Assembly: GCA_002305435.1 (NCBI GenBank) | Contig: DBQZ01000035.1 | Span: 2,918 to 8,961, forward strand | Direction of reading: 5' to 3' | DNA: 6,044 bases | Source of the DNA: Clostridiales bacterium UBA1381 | GTDB taxonomy: Bacteria > Bacillota > Clostridia > UBA1381 | Shown: positions 1 to 5,685 of the stretch, piece by piece | How positions within the stretch are numbered: the first letter of the stretch is position 1 | Layout of the letters: each line of letters opens with the position of its first letter | Notes under the pieces: model-generated | The model's database searches: none | What the model was told of the DNA's origin: nothing | The model's input: the letters and a program-made list of their open reading frames with translations, nothing else | Position numbers and translations under genes: made by a program

Positions 1-288
1 TTAAAAGCCGTTTATATGTCTCAGTTTATCGGCGAGACCTTTCCATGCACTGTTTCCGGTCTCACCTCGTTCGGCATATTCGTGGAGCTTGAAAACGGCA
101 TTGAAGGTATGGTGCGGCTTGATTCGATAAATGATGATTTCTACGTATTTGATGAACAGCAGATGCTCGTGCGGGGCGAACACCGCAACCGTCAGTACAG
201 AATGGGCGACTCCCTCGATGCGACTCTCGTCCGTTCAGACGCTATAAGCGGGCAGCTGGAATTTGTGATTGCAGGAGGCGGAAAATGA
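1..288 (+). CDS. rnr: Ribonuclease R, C-terminal fragment (5' end outside window)
   Basis: This is the last 95 residues of a longer protein: the reading frame is open from base 1, and the ATG at 16 is an internal methionine rather than a start. The fragment is an S1 RNA-binding domain with the typical core GLTSFGIFVEL, followed by DSINDDFYVFDE and YRMGDSLDATLVRSD, the order seen at the C-terminus of RNase R (for example the NDYYRFD and YRLGDRV region of the E. coli enzyme). RNase R is a processive 3'-to-5' exoribonuclease that degrades structured RNA; the S1 domain helps hold the substrate. The catalytic RNB domain lies off the left edge and cannot be checked. The stop overlaps the next start as ATGA. 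In many Bacillota smpB follows rnr; here an rRNA methyltransferase gene does. Another S1-domain protein is possible but the fit to RNase R is good. Confidence 0.87.
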   Translation, partial: LKAVYMSQFIGETFPCTVSGLTSFGIFVELENGIEGMVRLDSINDDFYVFDEQQMLVRGEHRNRQYRMGDSLDATLVRSDAISGQLEFVIAGGGK

Positions 289-1430
289 GGGAAACGTTTG
301 AGCTTATGGTACCGACGCTTTTAGGGCTGGAATCGTTTACCGCACGTGAGGTGCGAAACCTCGGCTATGAGACAACAGCCGTTGAGGATGGGCGTGTATC
401 CTTCACCGGCGACTGGGAGGCCGTATGTCTTGCAAACCTCTGGATACGTACCGGAGAGAGGGTATTGATAAAGGTGAGTGAATTTCATGCAGAAACGTTC
501 GAGGAGCTTTTTCAGGGCGTTTACAATGCGGGGCTTGCACATTTTATCCCCGCAGACGCTGCCTTTCCTGTAAAAGGGTATTCTCTGCGCTCAAAGCTCT
601 CAAGCGTTCCCGACTGCCAAGCGATAATAAAAAAAGCCGCCGCCAAATCGCTCTGCGAAAAATACGGCGTATCGTGGATGGAGGAGAGCGGGGCGGTATA
701 TCAGCTGCAATTTTCCATAATGAAGGACAAGGTGACGCTGTCTATAGATACAACCGGAACGCCGCTTCATAAGCGGGGATACCGTGCTGTCTCAAACGCC
801 GCTCCGCTCAGGGAAACGATAGCCTCGGCAATGGTGATGATGTCACGCTGGAAATATGAAAATCCCCTGGCAGACCCTTTCTGCGGTTCCGGCACTATAC
901 CTATAGAGGCAGCTATGATAAAGCGCAACATAGCCCCGGGGCTTCACAGGCATTTTGCCTCGGAGCGGTTTTTCCAAACCGGCAAAAAGCTGTGGGAGGA
1001 TATGCGTGAGGAAGCCGTCTGGGAGGAACGGGATGTCCCCTTGGAAATACTTGCCTCCGACCGTGACCCCGCCTGCGTTGAGCTTACATCACAAAACGCC
1101 GCAAAAGCCGGTCTTGGTAAATGGATAAAGCCAACTATCGCCGATGCCAGGGATTTTTCCAGCAGTATCCCCGGCGGGACGATAATAACAAATCCCCCTT
1201 ACGGCGAACGCATGGGGGAGAAAAAAGAGTGCGAAGCGCTCTATAAGGCTATAGGCCGCCGCTTCAGCGCTCTTGAGGACTGGGCGTACGTAATCCTCAC
1301 CTCACGCCGTAATTTTGAGAAGCTGTTCGACAGGGAAGCATCAAAGCGGCGCAAGATATATAACGGTATGCTCCGCTGCGATGTTTACCAGTATTTCCCC
1401 AACAAGGGAAAGACCGCCGGACACAAATGA
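285..1430 (+). CDS. rlmL: THUMP-domain 23S rRNA (guanine-N2)-methyltransferase, RlmL/YpsC type
   Basis: A 381-residue class I SAM-dependent RNA methyltransferase of the COG0116 (RlmL N-terminal half / B. subtilis YpsC) family. Residues about 1-50 form a ferredoxin-like region, about 50-155 the THUMP RNA-binding domain, and about 165-375 the Rossmann-fold methyltransferase. The SAM-binding loop DPFCGSGTIPIEA starts at D197. The catalytic N-P-P-Y of NPPYGER is N303-Y306, the signature of exocyclic amino methylation of guanine. The family makes N2-methylguanosine in 23S rRNA (G2445 in E. coli). The E. coli protein is fused to a second methyltransferase (RlmK); here only the first half exists, which is normal in Bacillota. 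The start is supported by AGGAGG at 273-278, six bases upstream, and by the ATGA overlap with rnr, suggesting translational coupling. The target base is inferred from family, not visible here. Confidence 0.9.
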   Translation: MRETFELMVPTLLGLESFTAREVRNLGYETTAVEDGRVSFTGDWEAVCLANLWIRTGERVLIKVSEFHAETFEELFQGVYNAGLAHFIPADAAFPVKGYSLRSKLSSVPDCQAIIKKAAAKSLCEKYGVSWMEESGAVYQLQFSIMKDKVTLSIDTTGTPLHKRGYRAVSNAAPLRETIASAMVMMSRWKYENPLADPFCGSGTIPIEAAMIKRNIAPGLHRHFASERFFQTGKKLWEDMREEAVWEERDVPLEILASDRDPACVELTSQNAAKAGLGKWIKPTIADARDFSSSIPGGTIITNPPYGERMGEKKECEALYKAIGRRFSALEDWAYVILTSRRNFEKLFDREASKRRKIYNGMLRCDVYQYFPNKGKTAGHK

Positions 1431-1442
1431 CGTTTTGAAAAC

Positions 1443-1452
1443 AGGAAGTGAT
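1443..1452 (+). promoter_or_regulatory. Shine-Dalgarno that fixes a TTG start for cls
   Basis: AGGAAGTGAT matches the full anti-SD complement AGGAGGTGAT at 9 of 10 bases. Counting the AGGAAG core (1443-1448), the spacer to the TTG at 1458 is nine bases. This supports TTG rather than the first in-frame ATG, residue 19, which lies inside the first membrane segment. Confidence 0.75.
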
Positions 1453-1457
1453 ACAAA

Positions 1458-3014
1458 TTGTCTAAGCTTTTAGTCAAGCTGAAAAGCATTATTTTCAGCA
1501 GGGCGGTATTTATGATAATATGTATATCGGCGCAGCTATTCGTTTTTGGTGCGGCTGCGTTCTTCTTCAGTGATTTCATGACGGCTATTTATGGAGCGAG
1601 CTTCATTTTTTCCGCCGTGCTTATCATCTATGAAGTAAACCGTATAAGCGACCCAATGTACAAGCTGTGTTGGATAACGCTTATCGGGATACTCCCGATA
1701 CTGGGCGGGCTTTTATACATTTTCGTACGCAGTGATGTAATTGTAGCATCCTTAAAGGCTCGTTTCGGAAAGATTGAGTCCGCTACCGGACAGATATTAA
1801 AGACGAACAGCTCAGTTCTTGATCCTCTTTATGAAATAGACTCCTCAACTGCCGGCCTTTTCCGCTATATCCAAGACAAATGCGGATATCCGGTATACCG
1901 GGATTCTCACATAAAGTATTTCTCCCTCGGAGACGATATGCTCGCTCCTCTGCTTGATGAGCTAAAAAAAGCGAAGCATTTTATCTTTATTGAGTCGTTT
2001 ATAATAAATCCCGGATTTTTCTGGAACAGCGTCCTTGAAATATTAAAAGAAAAGGTCAGAAACGGTGTAGAGGTACGTGTAATGTATGACGGCATGGGCT
2101 GTCTGGGACTCTTGCCGGACGATTATCCGCAAATTCTTGCCCATTACGGCATCCGCTGTCAGGCGTTTGCTCCGATAAAACCGATCCTCTCCACTTACCA
2201 AAACAACCGTGATCACCGCAAAATAACGGTTATCGACGGCAAGGTCGCCTTTAGCGGCGGAATAAACTTTGCCGATGAATATATAAACCGCCGTGAACGG
2301 TTCGGCCATTGGAAGGATGCCGGAATAATGGTCACCGGCCAGGCGGTGAGGAATTTCACTGCCATGTTCCTTCAGATGTGGTACATAGGCAAGCCATCCG
2401 ACGAGTACAGCGCCCGCTACGCCCAAGTAGACTATCTCTCCTGCCCAGATGAAGCTGAAGAGGATGACTGCTGGCTTGCTCCCTGCGGCGACAATCCGGT
2501 TGATTCAAACTTTGTCGGAAAAAATATGTACCTGCATCTTATAAGCACGGCACAAAGATACGTCTATATCATGACCCCTTACCTTATACCGGACTACGAC
2601 CTGGTATACGCCATGAAATTTGCAGCTGCACGAGGTGTCTGTGTGCGGATAATAACACCGCATATCCCCGACAAGCCGTATGCGTTCTGCCTTACCAGAA
2701 GCTATTACAAGGAGCTGATGTCCGCCGGAGTCGAGATATACGAGTACACCCCGGGGTTTGTCCATTCAAAGGTATGTATCGCCGATGATACAAAGGCCGT
2801 TGTGGGTACGATAAACTTCGATTTTAGAAGCCTTTTTCTGCATTATGAATGTGCAGTATGTATTTACGGCAGCTCAGAACTTAAGTCGATAAAGAAGGAT
2901 TTTGACGATACGGTAAAAATCTCCCAGCGCATTACGCCGGAGATATACCGCAGCTTCAGCATCTTCCAGAAAATCGCCGGAAAAGCCCTTAAAATAATCT
3001 CGCCGCTGATGTAG
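1458..3014 (+). CDS. cls: Cardiolipin synthase (phospholipase D superfamily)
   Basis: A 518-residue membrane enzyme that condenses two phosphatidylglycerol molecules into cardiolipin and glycerol. Hydrophobic segments lie at about 16-38, 43-59 and 68-90; the last two, joined by the YEVNRISDPMYK linker, resemble the PLDc_N membrane anchor of Cls proteins. Two HxKxxxxD catalytic motifs are intact: HRKITVID at H253-D260, followed by GGIN, and HSKVCIAD at H436-D443, followed by GTINFDFRS. YDGMG and TPYLIPD are also typical of Cls. The length is in the usual range. Translation starts at TTG, supported by a strong upstream Shine-Dalgarno. The gap to rlmL is 27 bases with no promoter or terminator I can recognise, so it is probably cotranscribed with rnr-rlmL, although its role is unrelated to RNA. 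Its stop codon lies 3 bases from that of the convergent DUF1848 gene. Confidence 0.94.
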   Translation: MSKLLVKLKSIIFSRAVFMIICISAQLFVFGAAAFFFSDFMTAIYGASFIFSAVLIIYEVNRISDPMYKLCWITLIGILPILGGLLYIFVRSDVIVASLKARFGKIESATGQILKTNSSVLDPLYEIDSSTAGLFRYIQDKCGYPVYRDSHIKYFSLGDDMLAPLLDELKKAKHFIFIESFIINPGFFWNSVLEILKEKVRNGVEVRVMYDGMGCLGLLPDDYPQILAHYGIRCQAFAPIKPILSTYQNNRDHRKITVIDGKVAFSGGINFADEYINRRERFGHWKDAGIMVTGQAVRNFTAMFLQMWYIGKPSDEYSARYAQVDYLSCPDEAEEDDCWLAPCGDNPVDSNFVGKNMYLHLISTAQRYVYIMTPYLIPDYDLVYAMKFAAARGVCVRIITPHIPDKPYAFCLTRSYYKELMSAGVEIYEYTPGFVHSKVCIADDTKAVVGTINFDFRSLFLHYECAVCIYGSSELKSIKKDFDDTVKISQRITPEIYRSFSIFQKIAGKALKIISPLM

Positions 3015-3017
3015 CTG

Positions 3018-3932
3018 CTAAAACAGCGTCAGCTGCCTGTCCAAAGCCGTTTCCATTTTGCGTACTTTAATAATATCTCCCGGCTCTGTCTCTCCGCATA
3101 ACATGGGCGAGCCGGGTATATAGCGGCTTATAACGCCGGAATTTGCGTAGCAGTAAATGCAACCTCCCGGGCAGGTGTTATAGGCGCCGATGTCCACGCT
3201 TTGTACACAGCCGCAGGAGGGGCGCTGATTTTTATCTCGGCAGGCGGTAACACGGCAGCCAAGCAGCTCGCTTATGAGGTCGGGATCTATGCAGCTCCCG
3301 TGCTCCACTCCATAGGCGGACAGGTCTATATTTTCCGAGCAGGTAAATATCTTCATTCCGTGATTTTTGGCGATACTGTGTAATTCCTTTGCAAGATAAT
3401 ACATTTGAGCCGGGAGAATATCCTCTGCCCCGGCTTTTTCCATATTCTTTTTTATCTTGCGGTAAATATCAAGAAAGCTTATCACACATCGCTTGGTGTA
3501 TCCCTCAAGAGAGGCTGCCATGCGTGCGAACGATTCAAGATGGTACTCGGCAGTATATTTTTTATTTATCAATATAGGGTCATATCGCCATATCAACCGA
3601 TTGTTTCCTATCATTTCAGATAACCGCTTAAACGTTTTCACAGCTTCACCGGCCGTTGGGATATTTTTCTCTATATCGTTGCCGTAAGGCGTTAATGTAT
3701 ACTGGAAATAATACATATACCCGCAAAGACGCTCTAACCTCCCAAGCATCGGCGCCGGATTTTTCGTCCAGAATACGAAGCAGTCAACCTCACCCGCCGT
3801 AAGCCCGACTTTTGATACCTGATGCGGCGATACGGGGTTTTTCACAAGCGCATACCCCTCCTCAAGACGGCGGAAAAACCAATCTGAATAAAACGCCGGT
3901 ATATCCGTCCTGCGGCTGACGCTTACTATCAT
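3018..3932 (-). CDS. DUF1848 family protein with C-terminal radical-SAM-like cysteine motif
   Basis: A 304-residue protein that I recognise as DUF1848 (PF08902), a widespread prokaryotic family without a firmly known function. Family-typical features are the N-terminus SVSRRTDIPAFY, WTKNP at 55-59, LTPYG at 80-84 and RYDPI at 116-120. The C-terminal part carries C254-x3-C258-x2-C261 in TCPGGCIYCYAN, the spacing that binds the 4Fe-4S cluster in radical SAM enzymes, where it normally lies near the N-terminus. Further cysteines at 198, 214, 226, 231, 240 and 242 could bind a second metal centre. No signal peptide or membrane segment is evident, so it is probably cytosolic. The start ATG has AAGGAG (3941-3946) eight bases upstream. 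It has its own promoter and an attenuator-like hairpin, so it appears to be a monocistronic gene. Cluster binding and radical chemistry are inferences from the motif; the substrate is unknown. Confidence 0.87.
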   Translation of the reverse strand: MIVSVSRRTDIPAFYSDWFFRRLEEGYALVKNPVSPHQVSKVGLTAGEVDCFVFWTKNPAPMLGRLERLCGYMYYFQYTLTPYGNDIEKNIPTAGEAVKTFKRLSEMIGNNRLIWRYDPILINKKYTAEYHLESFARMAASLEGYTKRCVISFLDIYRKIKKNMEKAGAEDILPAQMYYLAKELHSIAKNHGMKIFTCSENIDLSAYGVEHGSCIDPDLISELLGCRVTACRDKNQRPSCGCVQSVDIGAYNTCPGGCIYCYANSGVISRYIPGSPMLCGETEPGDIIKVRKMETALDRQLTLF

Positions 3933-3947
3933 AAAATCCTCTCCTTT

Positions 3948-3998
3948 TCAAAAAATTGCAGAACCACCGTACAAAATATGCACGGAGGTTCTGGTCAT
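3948..3998 (-). CDS. Possible 16-residue leader peptide in the DUF1848 5' leader
   Basis: A short ORF reads MTRTSVHILYGGSAIF and ends in TGA at 3948-3950, just before the DUF1848 ribosome binding site. It lies within the predicted leader transcript and covers the whole terminator hairpin and U-run, so a translating ribosome would stop the hairpin from forming. The only Shine-Dalgarno-like sequence is a weak AGAG (4006-4009), seven bases upstream of the ATG. There is no run of one regulatory amino acid as in classical leader peptides. An ORF this short can easily occur by chance, so this is a candidate only. Confidence 0.25.
   Translation of the reverse strand: MTRTSVHILYGGSAIF
3950..3993 (-). 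terminator. Leftward intrinsic terminator / candidate attenuator before DUF1848
   Basis: On the minus strand, arm CAGAACCTCCGTGCA (3993-3979) pairs with TGTACGGTGGTTCTG (3973-3959) around the five-base loop TATTT. That gives 14 pairs in RNA, including one G-U, with a single U-U mismatch. CAA and then six T (3955-3950) follow. The U-run exists only in the leftward direction, so this is not a terminator for rightward transcripts. It lies downstream of the predicted DUF1848 promoter and only a few bases before the DUF1848 Shine-Dalgarno. No leftward gene of ordinary size lies upstream for it to end, so premature termination of the DUF1848 transcript is the simplest reading. The three-base gap before the U-run may weaken it. 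Confidence 0.65.
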
Positions 3999-4026
3999 GC
4001 CGAAGCTCTAAGTTATGTACAGTTAA

Positions 4027-4055
4027 ATTATATCATCCGTTTCTGTTTTAGTCAA
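4027..4055 (-). promoter_or_regulatory. Sigma-A-type promoter for the DUF1848 gene
   Basis: On the minus strand, -35 TTGACT (4055-4050, five of six consensus bases) is followed by a 17-base spacer and a perfect -10 TATAAT (4032-4027). Transcription should start near 4020, giving a leader of about 88 bases to the DUF1848 ATG, with the terminator-like hairpin inside it. The promoter lies in the intergenic region shared with the divergent tepA gene. Confidence 0.8.
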
Positions 4056-4058
4056 GCG

Positions 4059-4088
4059 GTATATTTTTGCTTCCTCCGTCCATAATAA
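4059..4088 (+). promoter_or_regulatory. Weak candidate promoter for tepA-ylzJ, sporulation-sigma-like
   Basis: No good sigma-A promoter is visible on the plus strand before tepA. GTATATT at 4059-4065 and CATAATAA at 4081-4088, 15 bases apart, partly resemble sigma-E elements. GTATA with CATAATA also fits the loose consensus of the forespore sigma factors, although the spacing (17) is not ideal. The region is AT-rich and such matches arise by chance. Confidence 0.18.
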
Positions 4089-4116
4089 TAGCAACAATAA
4101 AAAGGAGGCTCTTGTA

Positions 4117-4824
4117 ATGGCTGAAGAACCCGCAAAATCCACCCAGACGGAAATTGAGGAAGAAGAACGCAACAAAATAATTAAAACCGGTACAGTTGAT
4201 ATAAAAAATCCGAAAGGCAACATCCACTGCCTGAATATAATAGGTCAAATAGAGGGGCATATGATACTGCCGCCCCAAAATAAAACCACCAAGTATGAGC
4301 ACGTACTGCCGCAGCTGGTAGCTGTCGAGGAAGATCCGGAAATAGACGGACTGCTTGTGCTTTTAAACACCGTAGGCGGTGATGTGGAAGCGGGGCTTGC
4401 AATAGCCGAAATGATCGCTTCAATGAAAACCCCGACCGTTTCCCTCGTTTTAGGAGGAGGTCACAGTATCGGCGTTCCCTTAGCTGTATCGGCAAAACGG
4501 TCGTTTATCGTCCCCACTGCCACAATGACCGTCCATCCGCTGCGTATGAGCGGGGTTATAATCGGCGTTATGCAGACATTTGCATATTTTGAAAAAATGC
4601 AGGAACGCATAGTGGAATTTGTCGCCGATAATTCACGCATATCAGCCGACAACTTCCGCCGCCTGATGCTTGCGACCGATGAAATCGCAAACGATGTCGG
4701 GACTATAATGTTCGCTAAAAATGCCGTCGAGTGCGGGCTTATCGATAATATGGGCGGGCTTTGGCAGTCGCTTGAGTGTCTTTATGAAATGATAGCAGAA
4801 ACCAAAAAGGAGGTCAAAAAATGA
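4117..4824 (+). CDS. tepA: TepA, ClpP/SppA-like serine protease (translocation-enhancing protein)
   Basis: A 235-residue protein of the ClpP/crotonase-like fold that closely fits B. subtilis TepA (YmfB). Matching blocks are IHCLNIIGQIEGH, LPPQNKTTKYEH and LNTVGGDVEAGLAIAEMIAS. The nucleophile is expected at S117 in GGGHSIGVP and the general base at H140 in MTVHPLRM; D193 in NDVGT is a plausible third catalytic residue. NTVGGD (84-89) corresponds to the oxyanion region of ClpP. No signal peptide is present, and the N-terminus is acidic (EIEEEE), so it is cytosolic. In B. subtilis TepA has been reported to help export or processing of presecretory proteins, possibly by degrading free signal peptides; its exact substrate is unsettled. 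AAAGGAGG ends eight bases before the ATG. It overlaps ylzJ by ATGA, the same gene order as in B. subtilis. Confidence 0.92.
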   Translation: MAEEPAKSTQTEIEEEERNKIIKTGTVDIKNPKGNIHCLNIIGQIEGHMILPPQNKTTKYEHVLPQLVAVEEDPEIDGLLVLLNTVGGDVEAGLAIAEMIASMKTPTVSLVLGGGHSIGVPLAVSAKRSFIVPTATMTVHPLRMSGVIIGVMQTFAYFEKMQERIVEFVADNSRISADNFRRLMLATDEIANDVGTIMFAKNAVECGLIDNMGGLWQSLECLYEMIAETKKEVKK

Positions 4825-5012
4825 TATACTCTGTAATACCGTCCTTAGCCCTGTTCTCAGACCCCTCCCCGATACGGCACAGATCCTGCGCCCGCTGGCA
4901 AAATACTACAGTGGAAGTTTGCGAGGGGCGGATAGAGCGTATAATAAGCACAAATCCGCATGATTTCCTAAAATACGACAACCTTTTGGGACGTGAGCTG
5001 CCTAAGCCTTAA
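4821..5012 (+). CDS. ylzJ: YlzJ-like small protein
   Basis: A 63-residue protein of unknown function. It starts MIYSVIP and has the block GRIERIISTNPHDFLKYDNL, which resembles the RLLSTDPxDYL region of YlzJ-like proteins (PF14035). Its position directly after tepA, with an ATGA overlap, is the order found in B. subtilis (tepA-ylzJ-spoIIIE) and strengthens the call. AGGAGG at 4808-4813 lies seven bases upstream of the start, so translation need not depend only on coupling. There is no membrane segment or known catalytic motif. The final 11 bases are shared, on the opposite strand, with the end of the response regulator gene. spoIIIE/ftsK does not follow here. Confidence 0.78.
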   Translation: MIYSVIPSLALFSDPSPIRHRSCARWQNTTVEVCEGRIERIISTNPHDFLKYDNLLGRELPKP

Positions 5013-5685
5013 ACCGGTATCCCACGCCCCATACGGTTTCTATCAGCTTATCGCCGCAGGCGGCTATCTTCTCCCGTATCCTCTGTATATGCACCGTTAC
5101 GGTCGATATGTCGCCGAAAGCGTCCATGCCCCAGATGCGGTCGAAGAGCTGTTCCTTGCTGTACGTCCTGCCCGGATGCTGCGCAAGAAAAAGCAAGAGA
5201 TCGTATTCCTTTGCCGTAAACTGCACCGGCTTCTGATTGACCCTGACCTCTCGTGCGGCTGTATCTATTGACAGCTTGTTTATATTGATAACGCTCGTCC
5301 CTCTGCCGGTATCCATCAGGCGGTCACGTCTTGAAATGTGCGCCTTTACACGAGCCACCAGCTCATTCGGACTGAAAGGCTTTGTCATATAATCATCCGC
5401 CCCAAGTCCTAGCCCCCTTATCTTGTCGATATCCTCGCTTCTGGCGGAGAGGAAAATTACCGGTATCTCCTTCTTTTCACGTATCCTCGTGCATATCTCA
5501 AATCCATCCATCCCGGGCAGCATTACATCTACAATGATAACGTCAAACTGCTCATTTAAAGCAAGCTCCAGCCCCTCGTCCCCACGGGCGGATATAACGC
5601 AGGAAAAATCGTTTATCTCCAGATAATCCCGCTCCAGCTCGGCTATGCTTTTATCATCCTCTATTATCAATACTCGTTTTTTCAC
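5002..5685 (-). CDS. OmpR/PhoB-family response regulator
   Basis: A 227-residue transcription factor. The receiver domain (about 1-120) has the acidic pocket E9-D10-D11, phosphoacceptor D53 in VDVMLPGMDG, the switch residue S80 and the conserved K102 in TKPFSP. The C-terminal winged helix (about 130-227) includes FTAKEYDLLLFLAQHPG and the recognition-helix region TVTVHIQRIREKI, ending in VWGVGYRF. Phosphorylation by the partner kinase is expected to promote dimerisation and promoter binding. The start is GTG (5683-5685), forming a GTGA overlap with the kinase stop, with GAGGGG seven bases upstream. Kinase-first order is implied, because the kinase lies upstream on the minus strand. The sequence resembles VanR/PhoP-type regulators, but I cannot assign a stimulus or regulon. 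Its 3' end overlaps ylzJ by 11 bases. Confidence 0.94.
   Translation of the reverse strand: MKKRVLIIEDDKSIAELERDYLEINDFSCVISARGDEGLELALNEQFDVIIVDVMLPGMDGFEICTRIREKKEIPVIFLSARSEDIDKIRGLGLGADDYMTKPFSPNELVARVKAHISRRDRLMDTGRGTSVININKLSIDTAAREVRVNQKPVQFTAKEYDLLLFLAQHPGRTYSKEQLFDRIWGMDAFGDISTVTVHIQRIREKIAACGDKLIETVWGVGYRFKA

Noticed and set aside
16..288. A complete 90-residue S1-domain protein starting at ATG 16
   Set aside because: The frame is open to the window edge, there is no ribosome binding site before the ATG, and the sequence continues the RNase R C-terminus.
2043..2426. 127-codon ORF on the minus strand inside cls
   Set aside because: It lies opposite the first catalytic HxKxxxxD motif of cls, has no ribosome binding site I can see and resembles no known family; it is a shadow of cls codon structure.
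3013..3034. AGCTG/CAGCT inverted repeat at the cls/DUF1848 junction as a terminator
   Set aside because: The stem has only five pairs and a 12-base loop, and no T-run follows on either strand.
3940..4030. A known riboswitch (T-box, preQ1 or similar) in the DUF1848 leader
   Set aside because: The leader before the hairpin is about 25-30 bases and shows no T-box or preQ1 consensus that I can recognise.
4181..4495. 104-codon ORF on the minus strand inside tepA
   Set aside because: It is arginine- and leucine-rich low-quality sequence fully opposite the conserved TepA core, with no supporting start signal.
5053..5064. GCCG-CAGG-CGGC hairpin downstream of ylzJ as a terminator
   Set aside because: It is a four-pair stem without a U-run inside the response regulator coding sequence; most likely codon content.
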